From Mrakia gelida (taxonomy: Eukaryota > Basidiomycota > Tremellomycetes > Cystofilobasidiales > Mrakiaceae), in the NCBI GenBank assembly GCA_024345305.1, contig BRON01000018.1, positions 310,001 through 374,000 of the forward strand: 64,000 nt of DNA. Reading direction: 5' to 3'. The position numbers and the translations under genes are program-made. How positions within the stretch are numbered: position 1 is the stretch's first letter; each line of letters opens with the position of its first letter. A model generated the notes under the pieces. The model ran no database searches. It saw nothing but the letters and a program-made list of their open reading frames with translations, and had not been told where the DNA came from. Shown piece by piece: positions 1 to 11,739 of this stretch.

Positions 1-2253
1 AGGGGGAAAGACTCACGCGTAGAACTCGATGGCGTCCTACAAAGAGTGAAGGGATGGGGATTTGGTCAGCTCGACATCTTGGGAAAGGAAAGAGAGAGGG
101 CAACGCGAGCGAGACTCACAATCTTCGTCCCTCCGATCCCAATAAATCCTCCTCTCGAGATCTTAGGTCTCTTCTTCCCGACATGTCCTCCCTTGAGGTA
201 CTTCACAAGAACTTCCTCAAACTCCTTCACGGTGTTGTTGTAGTCTGAAGGGCGCGGTAAGGAACGCAGGTCAGCGATCAAGGACGAGAGCGAGAGAAGC
301 CTCGACGCGTCAGACGCGAGACCGAAACGGACCTTCGATGAGCTCGGGGTAGTCCTGAACAGACAAGAGCGGGCGAGGACGGGACGGGTTAGCTACGTTC
401 GATGTTAAGGAGGGGAGAAGGGAAAGAGTCGCACCTTCAAATCCCTCCCAATCATCGAGCTCTGAATCCCAGCTCCGATCTTCTCGTTCCCACCTCGGAT
501 CTTCCTCATGAGCTCCTTGAGACCCTCGTCGGACTGGTACTCCTTCTTGACATTCGTGATCTGAGCGGCAAAGAAACGAGCGAGAAGAGGTGTGAGTCGA
601 CGCGTCGACGATGCTCGGCTCGGCGAAGAGAGGAAGGAGGTGGGAAGAGGGAAAAACGAACCATGAGCGACCTGGACGAAATGGACCTTTGGAACTTGGC
701 CGACATGAACCAGGCTTGACGAAGGGTGAGCATCTTCTTCCAGTAGAACCAGCAGAAGAACATGACGACTCCGGCTGACGTGAAGAAAATAGAGTGAGGG
801 AGGGAGGGGACGAGGTGAGCTCGACCGACCGAGTAAAGACGAGCCGCGACAAGACGAGGGAGAGGGAACGAACAGATAACGTAGCTCATCCCCATGTGAA
901 CGTATAGGATCTGAGACTTCTGAAGCCCTGAGATGGTGAGCATGCTGAGAGCGTCGTGGCTGGCATCGGATTTGAGGGTGTAGACGACTGGGTGAACGAA
1001 CGATGAATCGGAAAGAGGGTGAGCTCAAAACGACGGCGACGACGGGTTCGAGGTGAGGAGCTCACCGTTGATAGGGATGAGAACACCACAGGCAAGGATG
1101 GTGACCGTGAGGAAAGTCCACCGAAGCAGACTGAGGAACTGAAGGAACGCTACGGCGTCTACTCCAATGGTATCTACGAGGGACATGTCTCGCGAGGTGA
1201 CGAGGGGAGTGAGCCACGAGAAGAACCCGTTGGAGATCTGCCGCACAAAAGCCACCAACGCGAAGCCTGATCAGCTTTTCCACCTTCCTTCACCCTCGTC
1301 AAGCTGTTCCCCAGCTCAATTCTAAAAGAGGGAATGGAGAGAAACTCACCGTCGGCGGAGGCAGATCCTCCTCGTCTTCCTGTCGATACTTGACTTTGGG
1401 AGCGTAGACCTTCTTCTCCCTAGGTCTGAAGAACGAGAACGCCAGAGTAACTCCTAAGGAGATTCCAGCCATCAGAGCTACTTGAATACCGACGGCTTTG
1501 ACGGAGACTGGATAACGAACGAACCAACGGAAAGGGATCATCAGCCATGAGCTTTTGAGCTGAGCTCGCACCCTCCCCTCGTTTCTGATCTTCATTGAAA
1601 GATCAGAGGTTGGAAGAACCAAACCAAACGAAACGCACCTTGCGTCATCTTGCTGGCTTCGGCATCGCTGGGAGGTGGGGAAGATAGATACGAAGAGGAA
1701 GGGGGGTCAGTTGAAGGGGGAAGGGAAGGGCGGAGGGTGGTTCGGTTCGTTCGTGTCGAATGAGGGGGTGGGGAAGGGAGAGGAGAGGAGGAGCTTGGTC
1801 GAGGAAGAAGAGTTTGGTTGTCCGCTTCCACCCTTTCCTCGTATCTCTGGCTCTGTAGATCGAGAGAGCAGCAGCTGCGAGAATGGATCGAGGGAAGGAA
1901 GAGCCTCCCTCTCTCCGACGTGAGAGAAGAGGAAACCTGCTCGAGAGGTTGAGCTCGCTCGGCGAAGGGTTTCGTTCGTTGCCGAACCCAAACCTCCTCC
2001 TCCCCTCTTCCTCTCTTCCCTGCCCTCCCAGCCAGCATTTCAGGACAAGAAGAAGGAAGCGATACTTACAGGGCTGCTTGACTGTGTATCGTTTTGATTG
2101 AGCGAGCGAGAGAAGCGGAGGGAAGGGAAGCAAAAGAAGGGTCAGCTTCGAGCTTCAACCTTCAGCCCTTCCTTCGTTCGACTTCCTCTGCGTTCCTCCT
2201 CCTCCGTAGGATCATTAGCAAGCACTCACATAACTTCAGCAGGAGTGGACATA
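1..2253 (-). CDS. CSC1/OSCA/TMEM63-type mechanosensitive cation channel, N-terminal part (partial)
   Basis: This encodes the N-terminal part of a calcium-permeable stress-gated cation channel of the CSC1/DUF221 family, a multi-pass membrane protein gated by membrane tension or osmotic stress. Splicing in family order gives a short N-terminus, TM0 (SVKAVGIQVALMAG), then SWLTPLV, DxxGxDAxxFLxFL, TISGLQKSQILYVHMGMSY, an aromatic helix (VVMFFCWFYW), SISSRSLM-ITNVKKEYQSDEGL, and the cytosolic stretch KYLKGGHVGKKRP...GGTKIDAIEFYA. Exons read on the minus strand: 2253-2231, 2081-2070 (12 nt), 1667-1639, 1507-1350, 1266-1066, 987-874, 774-662, 560-435, 354-333 (22 nt), 244-120, 36-17; phases join cleanly. 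The start ATG at 2253 (MSTPAEV) is immediately followed by a perfect donor. Two donors (873 and 661) are GTTCGT. The pore helices lie beyond the left edge. Family assignment is firm; yeast versus animal subtype is not resolved. Confidence 0.88.
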
Positions 2254-3113
2254 TTGGATCCTTAAACTTGACTTGGGGGTTGAGTTGAAAGGGAGCGAGA
2301 GGAAGGGAAGGAGAGAAGGAGAGGTGCGGGAGACTGCGATGAGCTCGGAGAGGTGTGAGGTTGAGGTTGCTGAAAGGGAAGGCGACCAGTTCTTGACGCT
2401 GGTTTCGTTGGGGTTCGTGGATGTGCACCTGGCAACTGAAGATCTATGCGTTTGTCCGAAACGAAGATAGATGGGCGAGAGCGAGAGAGGGAGGGTGGGA
2501 GTTGAAGAGATTCGAGAAGAGAAGGGAGGGGAACAAAAGGAAACCTCCACAAGCTCACCGCCTCCTGGTTTGACTTCAGCTGCGTTTCGAATCTGCCCTC
2601 CCCTTTTTTTTTCGAGGGGGACAGACGGAGCAGCGGAGAGGCGTTCGTAAAGATGAGTAGATTTTCGTTGGGGATAAGTAGGAGAAGGGGAGAAATATTC
2701 AGAGCAAGAAAGAACGAATCTCGATCTCGGGTGACAGACGACGAGCGAGCGAGCGAGGGAGGGTTTGGAGGAGAAACGATCACTTCTGCTCAAGAAGGAC
2801 GGGGAGGTGGGTCGAAGGCAGGGTTCAAACGTGACCGGAGAAGAGCTGGGAGATGTGAGTTGGCTGCTTCGAAGTCGTTCGATCCGTTGAGCGACGCGCT
2901 TGGCTCCCTGCTCGTTGCTCTCTTTCCCTTTCCCGCTTCCAGACAAGTTCGCACGAGGCAAAATAATGATCCAGACATACTATTCTAAGATATGAACGTC
3001 TGTGAAACGAGATCGACCAAGGACGAGAGAAGGAGGAGCGTCAGAACGAGGCAAAAAGGTATCGAGCGTCGTGGTGGATCGAGAGCGCTCACGTTTTCAG
3101 AGAAGGAAGGAGA
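2254..3113. other. Intergenic region between two minus-strand genes
   Basis: About 860 bases separate the start of the CSC1-like channel gene from the stop of the MYND gene. The stretch should hold the channel promoter and the 3' end of the MYND transcript. I see no coding signature, repeat family or RNA gene. It contains a purine-rich tract near 2470-2530 and a T-run near 2605-2613. Confidence 0.5.
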
Positions 3114-4385
3114 TCACCACTTGGGAGCGAAGCATTGCACATTGTGTTGCTTCCAGTGAAGGCGTTGGTGATCTGAGTGATCGCGGAAAGAAGGGGGAGA
3201 GGAAGGGTGGAGACGAGAGTCAGCGAGACGAGCTCGAACACGACGGTGGGAGCTTGACGCACCTCTTGAGCAGTAACGAACGGCGCGGCACTTAAAGTGA
3301 TAAGTAAATGAGCTGGTCAGCGAGGGAGACGGACGAGAAGGTCTGAAGAGCACGAGGAGCAGATGGAACGAAACTCACACGACCACAAGCCATCATCTGC
3401 TCTCCCTTCTCCAACTTCTCACACCTCCCCTTCAGCGCTGGTCCCATCGCCAGAGCATCACACGTAGTCCAGTAAGCGTGTGACCCCTCGTCAACTTCAA
3501 AAACGATTCTTGCCTCACTTGACGTGCTCAACGCGAGGAGAAGTTTCGCTCCGTCGATCAGGTCGTCCGAGGAAGGTCCAGGGGGGGTGTGGTCTCGAAT
3601 GTGCTCGAGGCAAGGCGCGATGGCTTGAAGGCGTTCTCTGAACTCGATGTCGACCTCGGGGAGTTGGGTACCAGGAGGGACGTGACGAGCGAAGGCGAGG
3701 CTGACGAGGAAGAAGGTGAGGATGAGCATCGAGGGGATCGGTCCGCTGAGGTCGACGTCGGGCTAGACGAAACGAGAAGTCACGGAAGGGATTAGATGTC
3801 AGTAGTGAGGTCGCGGCGCAGAATTTAAGCATGAGGGTTGAAAGGAATACTCACCTCGACAAAGTTGGTTCCATACATCGTTATCCTTCCCAGGTGAATG
3901 AGCCAGAAAAGCTCTGCCCTCTTGAGGTTCTCCCTCACGAAGCGACCGTACTCCGGAGACTGGATGATCCTTCCTAGGAGGGCGTGGAAGAAGTAGAGAT
4001 CCTCTCCGTGAGGTGGATCTCAGATGGTGTAGTAGACGCGATGGAGGAAGGAAGGGAGGTAGAAGGCGCCGAAGGAGGCCTGGCGAGCGAGGTCGAACGC
4101 GAGGTCAGATTTGGAAATTTGGGCTCGAGGGTTGGAGGAAGGAAGACCTTTGCGCACCCACACGGGAAGAGGTCTCTCCTTGATTCGAACCTGTTGAAGA
4201 TCAGGGCGACTGGTGAGCTCAGGTTTGATGGGACGAAGGAAGGATGGGAGGAGTCAGAGAAGGAAGGGACGAACGAGCGACCGGATCCGATCCAGTTCCT
4301 TCGCCGTTGGGAGCTCCGTCGAGTAGACCTCAGGATCTGTTGTGACTCCTAGGATATCTGCTATCTCCTCTACTGATGGGTGCAT
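3114..4385 (-). CDS. MYND-type zinc-finger protein (first of two in the window)
   Basis: The protein is of unknown specific function and ends in a MYND zinc finger, a protein-protein interaction module. Exons read on the minus strand: 4385-4275 (start MHPSVEEIADILGV), 4190-4148, 4018-3855, 3762-3379, 3290-3263 and 3172-3114. The spliced product reads VWVRKDPPHGEDLYFFHALLG in mid-protein and closes with the finger ACGRC-RAVRYCSRDHQRLHW-KQHNVQC followed by FAPKW-stop. One zinc ligand that is normally Cys appears to be His (RDHQ instead of the usual ECQ). The body between start and finger is alpha-helical in character, without a SET domain. The exon 2 to 3 junction skips an in-frame TGA and restores KDPPHGED, which supports that intron. 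It shares a short divergent promoter with LTN1. A sister protein with the same C-terminal layout lies at 37192-38602. The MYND call is strong; the role is unknown. Confidence 0.82.
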
Positions 4386-4547
4386 CTTAGCAGGCGATCA
4401 AAACTTCCGTCCTCGGTGTTGGGAGCGAAACCAAAAACTCGCGAGCTCGAAGGAAGCGATCAGCTCGAAATCTCTTCGTCATCAGCCCGCTCCCTTCTTT
4501 CTCTTTTCTCGCAAAACCACCACCCCACTCCACCCTTCCTCTCTCGC
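4386..4547. promoter_or_regulatory. Divergent promoter of the MYND gene and LTN1
   Basis: Only 162 bp separate the two ATG codons, which point away from each other, so both core promoters must lie here. The LTN1-proximal half is pyrimidine-rich on the plus strand, as in other leaders of this window. No TATA box is evident. Confidence 0.6.
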
Positions 4548-7500
4548 ATGACGGCCAAAACGTCCTCGGCCTCTTCTGGTACTCGGAAGAAGAACGCTGC
4601 CAAGAAGGCTGGCAAGAACAAGCAGGGTCAAGACGGAGGAGGAGACGATCAAGCAGACGGACCTTCCTCCTCCTCTCATCCTGGTCCTCACCTTTCGAAG
4701 AAGGACAAGAACGCTCAAAAGATCAAACGAGGTCAACCCAAACCATACACTCCTCCACCGAAACCGCCCGCTCCAGCCGTGCCCGATCCTCTCGATGCTT
4801 TGGGACTGGGAACGACCTTGCCCGCAGAGCTCGTCGTCGTCCTCAGAAAGTTGGGAAAGAAGGACGAGGTGACGAGGAGGAGAGCATTGGAGGACTTGGC
4901 AGGTTGGCTGGCCAGGGTCCAGAGGAGGAGGCAGAGAGACGAGAAGGCTGAGAAGGCAGCGGCAGGAGGTGTGGAAGAGCAGCAGGGATCGAAGGAGAAG
5001 GAAGGGAAGGAGGAGGAGGTTGAGCTCATCGAAGGGGCTCAAGACGAGGAAAACGACGAGAACGCTGATGGCTGGTGGGTAGACATGATCGGACCCGTTT
5101 GGGTAGGTACACCTACATCCATATCTCTTCAATGTCTTCGCAAGATTTCAGCTCACTCGCTTTTCCACGTCTTTCCCAGCTCCATCACCTTCCCTCCCTC
5201 CTCCTCTCCCCTCGACTCACCTCCCTCACCCTCCAAACCCACTCCCTCCTCCTCACCCTTCTCCCCAACCTCCTCCCAGCAACCCTTCCTTACCTCCTCG
5301 AACACCAACAACGAAACGTTCTTGGATCCTACATCATCTCCACCCTTCTTCACCCAACTCGATCCTCCTCCAACTCGAATCAATCTCCCTTCGATCCTTC
5401 CCTCACCTGGTCCCCTTCCCCAGACGCGTCACCCAACGAGACCCTCGATCTTCAGAGCTACCTTCCTCTGCTGACCACCTACGTATCCATGTCGATCTTG
5501 GAATCGGGAGAGTTGTGGGAGAGCGTGTTCCCTCCGGTGGTCTCTTTCGTCGAAGGGAAGGACAAGAAGACGGGAGGGTACCGAGGGAGGATCGAACAGG
5601 GAGGAGGAGCTGCTGCTGCTAGGGCTGCGGGAGGAGATGAGGATGCTGGAAGGGAGGTGGCGGAGAAGGACGAGAGGGAGGTTGGGTTGAAGATCGGTGG
5701 TCTCGTTGGGTTGAGCTGGATTTTGAGAGGTGAGTCGTCCACTCGTCGCGATGTCGAGGTCTCGAAGCTGACCCTCCTCTCCTGTTCCCTTCCAGAACTC
5801 CCTTCCTCGACAACAGCTCCCTCCTCGCTACCCGAAGATCTCTCAGCCCTCCTCTCGAGCTCTCAACTCTGGTCCTCCCTCGCGTCTGCCTCGTCGTCCG
5901 AACCCGCTCAATCTCAACCTCTCGGACTCGCTCAACCTGCCATCCGAAAGGTCGCTTGGGACGTACTTCGAGCTGCCGTTCTTCGATGGCCAGGTGTGTC
6001 TCATTTCTGAGCTTCTTCCTTCAGTCGATTGAAGTTCAGACTGACCGTTGCAATCTCGACTCGAACGCTTCTTCAGATCTCATTCGAACCAACCTTCAGA
6101 CGCTCTCGAACGTCATCCTCCAGAACTGTTGGGTCGAGTCTGACCAAGGAACTCTGCGAGCGATGTGGGAGCCTCTTCTGTTGTTCTTGACGAGTGAGTT
6201 CGAGCGCTTCTGCGTCCGTTTCGATCTCGTGAACTGACGGCTTTGCTTCGCGTCTCGTCTTTCGCAGAGTTCCCCGTGAGCTGGCTTCTCGAGAAGAAGG
6301 CCCCTCCCCCCGTTGTCGAGGACATCGAGGAGGATGACGAAGGAGAGGACGGGGACGACCGAGAGAAGGGAGAGACCAAGATCGCTCAAGCTCTTGGTGT
6401 CGCACCTCCAACCTCCCTTGCCTTCGCTGGATTCCTCGACTTCCTCAAGAACGGATGCCGAGGCTCGTCTCAGCAGGGCTACCCTACTCTTGTCGTCATT
6501 TTGTCCACTATCCCAGTGGAGGTCAGTCCCTTTACGTCTTCACTCGTCGTTCGGACTCCGTCGCTGACCTCGTTCTCTCGTCGCCTTCAGATCTTCCCTC
6601 TCACCACCCCGTCTCTCACCACCCTCTTCGACGCTCTCTGGTCCGCTTACCCATCCCTCCTCAACTCCACCGTCCTTCCTTCGCCATCTCAATCCTTCCT
6701 CGTCGCAACGCTCGAATGCAACGCCTACCTCCTCCAAAAACGACTTCGAGCGGGAGATGCTGGTGCGAGCGCTTTCGCTGCCGTTCAGGTGGAGAAGTGC
6801 TGGCTCGACGGAGTGATCGGAGCTGCTGTTGGTGGAACGGGACCTGGAAGGAGAAGAAAGGTCGTTCCTCGTGGACGAGGTGGAGTGGCTGGAGAGGATC
6901 AGGCTGGGAAGGAGGAAGCGAAGTTCATGGGACGAGGGTTGGAGAAGGTCTTCTCGGTCGACGAAGGTGAGCTTCCCTTTCTCCTGTGCCTCAGGCTCTT
7001 CTCGAACTCAGACTGACTCGAGCCTTGTTTGTTGTCGTTGACGTCTTCCAGCTACCGGAAACGCAGCCTGGTCCTCCATCATCTCTTCCACCATCAACCT
7101 CCTCACCAACTCGACTCTCTCCTCCAACGAATCAACCAAAACTCCCCTCCCTCTCCCGAAACTCGCTCCCCTCCTCTCGGCTCTTCGTATCACCCTCCCT
7201 GAGATCCTCGTTGACTCGTTCGAGTCCATGTTGGGAGTCATCTCGCGACTCGTCGTTGGGTCGGTGATGCAGGAGATGGGAGATTTCGAGGACGACGCGG
7301 AGATCGAGGAGAGCAGGAAGGAGTCGGCTGTTGAGAGAGTTGGCCTGGTGGTTGAGCTGGTGTCGCTGGAGAAGTTTGCAGTCGTGCTCAGGGAGGACGA
7401 TGTGTTCGTGAGAGTGAGTGAAGCGTTCCTTCTCTCGAGATTGAGACGCGTCGACTGACCGAATCCTCATTCTGCCTTTCGCTTCAGGTCTTCGACGCCT

Positions 7501-10500
7501 TGCTCGCCAACGAGACGGTCAACCTCCTCAAACTCCTCCCTCCTTCCTCGGCAGCTCGACTCTACAGACTTGCCTTCACTTGGCGAGTCGATCCCGAGTC
7601 TGACGTCGAGATCTTCGAAGGTCTCACGGCTGCTCTCTCGCCCTCTTCGACCTTGGAGAACGAGGCTCGTCTCGCGGTCCTGAAGTCCCTCGTCGCCGAC
7701 GGAACCCCTCTCCCCGCTGCTCTCGGAGTCAAGGAAGACGGATCGGAGGTCTCTTCGTTGGATGAGGCATTCTCGACGCTCGCCGAGTCCGTGTTGGAGG
7801 GAGCAGCAAGCTCGGAGGAGGTCGACGTTCTCAAGGCTTTGATGATCAACCCAAGTTAGTCGAGCTCCTTGCTATCTTCGCCTGTCCTGCTACTCCTCGC
7901 TGATCCTTTCACATTTATCGTTACCAGGGCCTTTCGTCTCCCAAGCTCAAGCGGACCTCGTCTTCCAGCGGATCCTCTCCACCTTCGCCCTCGCCGTCCA
8001 AACCATGCTCGTCGACGGAATCACCACTCCTCTCACCAACAAAACTACCTCGATCCTCCTCCTCCTTCAATCCTACCTCCCCATCCGACCCATCGACGCC
8101 AACCTCGCCGGAGAGTTCGTTCGAAACACCGTCGAGGCCATCTTCGATGCAGCGTTCCTTCTTCATCACACGTCGGACGAGGAGTCGATCGAGGACCTTG
8201 CTGAGCTTGCTCATTCGGTCTGGACGATCGTTCGAGGAGCCTCAGCGGCGGGATCGGTGTTGGGAGACCTTGTGGTCGAGGGGTTGAAGTCGAAGCTGAG
8301 GGACACGAGGTGCAGAGTTTCGTGAGTTTCGACTTCCTTCCCTCCCCTCTTCATCGAGACCTGAACTGACCTTGACCTGGTCTTCCTTTACAGCGTCGAA
8401 TCGCTCCTCCTTGCCGTCGACGAAGTCAACTCCTCCTCTCTCCTCGTCCTGACCTCCTCCCTCCTTCCAACCTCAACCGAGATGATCTCCCAGATCTCCA
8501 CCCTATCCTTCTCCAAAATCGCCCCCGCCCTCGCCGTCATCGATCCTCTCGTACCTCAACTTCCTGAAGGATCTCCAGCTCGATCTGCAGAGTCCGACCT
8601 CTACGGTTACTCTACCTTCGCTCGTCTCGCAACGGCCGTTTCCCTCATCCTCTCCTCCGACCGGTCCCTCCTTCGCTCCAACCCCGAGTGGATCCGAGTC
8701 ATCTCAACCTACAACCTCTTTGCTTCGGACGAGCTCGCTGTTCCTGGATCGTCGAAACACGTCTTTGGAGCTGAGATTGCGCGAGGGGAGTTGGAGGCGA
8801 TCGTCAAGACCGGAGACGCGTTGAGGTCATACGCTCTTTCGGCGACGGCTGGATCGCTGGAGGTGGGATGGCATCAGGCTTCGATCGCTGCGATTGGAAG
8901 TGCGAAGACTGAAGGGAAGGATGGAGTGTGTGCGTTGTTGGGAGAGCTGGTTGAGGCGGCGAGGGAGGGAGAGGATATCTACGCGTCGAGGGTTCTGAGG
9001 GATCTTCTCGCTGGAGTGCTGCAGTACAGTGGAGCTGGAGTCGCCGAAGCGGAGGCCTGGTTGATGTTTGGTCGAACTTTGCAGGATAAGGGTGAGTGGA
9101 CTCTCGTCGTTTTCGTCCGTTGCTCGTCCGTCGACGCGAGGAGGCTGACTCGATCTCTCTTCGTGTTCGTCTTTCTTTCCACAGCTCCTCAAGTCTCCCT
9201 CGCCATCGTCTACGCCGCCAAGGATCTCTGCCTCGAATCTCCCCGAATGGATCGATTCCAGAACGAACTCGCCGCCGATCTCGCTGGATTCAAGGCCTCC
9301 GCCGTCAACACCAAAGGACTTCGCTATCTTCGACTCCTCGCCGCTACCGCTCCTCCTCCCGACTCCACCGCCATCTTCCTCCCTCAACGACGAACGGTCA
9401 TGCTCATGCAGACTCTTCAGGAGTGGATGACGAGCGACGAGGACGACCTCAGCGAGGAGCTCGACTCGAGAGTCGCGGAGACCTTCCTCCATCTCGCTCC
9501 CATCGCTCAGAACGATCTTGGAAGCCATTGGGAGTTCGTGTTCGACCTTTTGGAGGCCAACCTCGAGGTGAGTCGTATTTTCAGCTCGCTATCCCTTCTT
9601 CGAGCGAGATGAACTGACCTCGTCTTTCCTTTGCGAACAGGCTGCGACATGGGAGGACCCTTCGACCCTTCCCTTCCTCGCCCACACCCTTCGACTCCTC
9701 ACTGTCGTTCGAGATCTCGCTTCCACCAACAAGATCCTCAACGAGCTCTGGGTCAGCCGACGAGACGCTTCGCTGGCTCTCGTGTTTGGACTGTTCATCT
9801 CCGAAGCTGGTGAGTCGAACTCGAAAGAACCGTCTCGACGCGCCGACGTTGACCTTTCATCCTTTCTTTCAGGCTCCTCCAACTCCGAACCTCTCTCGAT
9901 CTGCCGAGGAATGATCATCGAACTTGTCAGCGACATGACTGCCTCCTCTCTCACTCCTGATCGAATGGGACCTGTGCGTTTCGACCGTCGCTTCCCTCCC
10001 CTCTGTCTTCCTCGACTGACTCGACCTCCTCTGCTTTCTCTTATAGCTCTTCGAACTCCTCAAAGATTCCTCGGTCGACATCCAAATCACCGCTCATACC
10101 CTCCTCCAGCGAATGATCAAGGCTCAAACCTCGGATCTCGTCGTCAAAGTGGAACTCGAAACCGAGACTCCCATCACCGTCTCGCTGCCGAAGGAACTCA
10201 TCGAGATCCTCTCGTCTGGGTTGGAGGGATCCAAGGCTCTTCCTGCTGAGGCTGCTCATATGCAGATCGTGAGTGATCTTCTGCTTCTGTCTCTCGAATC
10301 GAAGTCACTCGCTGACCGCACATCTCCTCCGTTTGCTTCGACAGTCGACTTACCTTCTCGCCTGGAAGCTCGTCTTCGACTTCTTCGAGGACGCTTCTCT
10401 TCGAATGAAGACGAGCTACGTCGAGCAGCTCAGGAACGCTGGTCTCATCGGACTCGCCTTCCTTCCGAGCATCTTCTCGATCTTGGATGTCGCGGAGACG

Positions 10501-11739
10501 AGCACTCGACCTTTCGATCTTGGACCTTGGGCCGTCGACGAGTTTGTTATCGAGCGTGAGTTCGCCTTCCCTTCCTCCTCTGTCGAGATGAGTGACTTAT
10601 TTGTTTTCTCGCGTCCCACCAGTCTACGATCCCGAGAACGAGAACGCTCTTCCCGTCCTCGCTGCCTACCTCTACTACCGAGCTCTCATCCACGTCCCTG
10701 TTCGTTCGCGATCCCTTATCTCCTCCATCATCGACTCCCGTACTGACTCGCCTCCTCTTCGGTCGTGTCTCCCAGTCTCTCATCCGGATTTGGTGGCTCG
10801 AATGCAAGGATCGTCAACTCTCGATGGCCGTCGCGTCCTTCACCTCTCGTCACTTCTCGCCCGTCATCGTCGACCACGAACTCTCGACTCTTCGACAACC
10901 CGACGCCATGGCTCAACTTCAAGACGAGAACCTCACCGTCAAGATCCTCCCAGCAGCCAACGAGGTCACCGCGTCCTACGTCGTCGACGAGCAACCGATG
11001 GAAATCGCCGTTCGACTTCCTCCTGATTATCCTCTTCACGGAGTCGAGGTGAAGGATCTGAGGAGGGTCGGAGTTCCAGAGGCAAAGTGGAGAGCGTGGT
11101 TGCTGGCTGTTCAACAGGTTGTCACCTCGAGGGTGAGTTTTATTCTTCGTTCTCGCGACGACGAGACGCGTCTCGATCTGAACTGACCTCGTTTTCCTCC
11201 TGTCTCTGCAAATCGAACAGGACGGTCTCATCCTCGACGCCTTGACGCTCTTCAAAAGGAACGTTTCGCTTCACTTTGCTGGTGTGACGGATTGTGCTAT
11301 CGTGAGTCTTCGTCAGCCGACCGTTTTCTCATTTTCGTTCGACGACCCGACTGACTCCTTCCCTTCGTAACCTCCCTCGATCGCAGTGCTACTCGTTCGT
11401 CCCATTCCTTTGTCCTCCACCTCTGCTATCTTCGTCGCTCAAGACTGACCTCGCTTCCCTCCCTTCGTCTCCCTTTGCTCGCTTCGACTCAACAGGATCA
11501 TCAGTGTCAGCGATCGGACGCTCCCCAACCGGACCTGCAAAACCTGCTCCAACAAGTTCCATGCCTCTTGCTTGTACAAGGTCAGTCTCTCGATCTTGTC
11601 TCTTCCATTGACTCGTTCGCTGGCTCGGAGAGGAAGACGAACACTCAGGGCTGACTCGAACGCGTCGTTTGTTTCGATATCGCAGTGGTTCAACACTTCG
11701 CATTCGTCATCTTGCCCTCTCTGTAGATCTCTTTTCTAG
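4548..11739 (+). CDS. LTN1: E3 ubiquitin-protein ligase listerin
   Basis: Listerin is the RING E3 ligase of the ribosome quality-control complex; it ubiquitinates nascent chains stalled on 60S subunits. The ATG at 4548 opens a Lys/Ser-rich N-terminus (MTAKTSSASSGTRKKNAAKK), then the family N-terminal block (LDALGLGTTLPAELVVVLRKLGKKDEVTRRRALEDL). A very long HEAT/ARM-like helical solenoid follows across many exons, then a C-terminal RWD-like part near 10.9-11.3 kb. The extreme C-terminus is a variant RING: DCAICYSIISVSDRTLPNRT, CKTCSNKFHASCLYKW, then SCPLCRSLF-stop. The RING is assembled over several exons, one of only 8 nt (11387-11394, TGCTACTC), required to read CAICYSII. Roughly eighteen introns are present, so the protein is about 1,800-1,950 residues, within the family range. 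The RING-proximal sequence makes the identification secure; internal exon borders are less certain. Confidence 0.93.

Noticed and set aside
4018..4148. Coding-like stretch (SDLAFDLARQASFGAFYLPSFL) in the first MYND gene
   Set aside because: Ends in an in-frame TGA. Removing it as an intron (GTCTTCC...CTGAG) gives the better reading RKDPPHGEDLYFF.
8827..9528. 233-codon minus-strand ORF inside LTN1
   Set aside because: Antisense shadow of LTN1 coding sequence; GC-rich codons leave antisense frames open.
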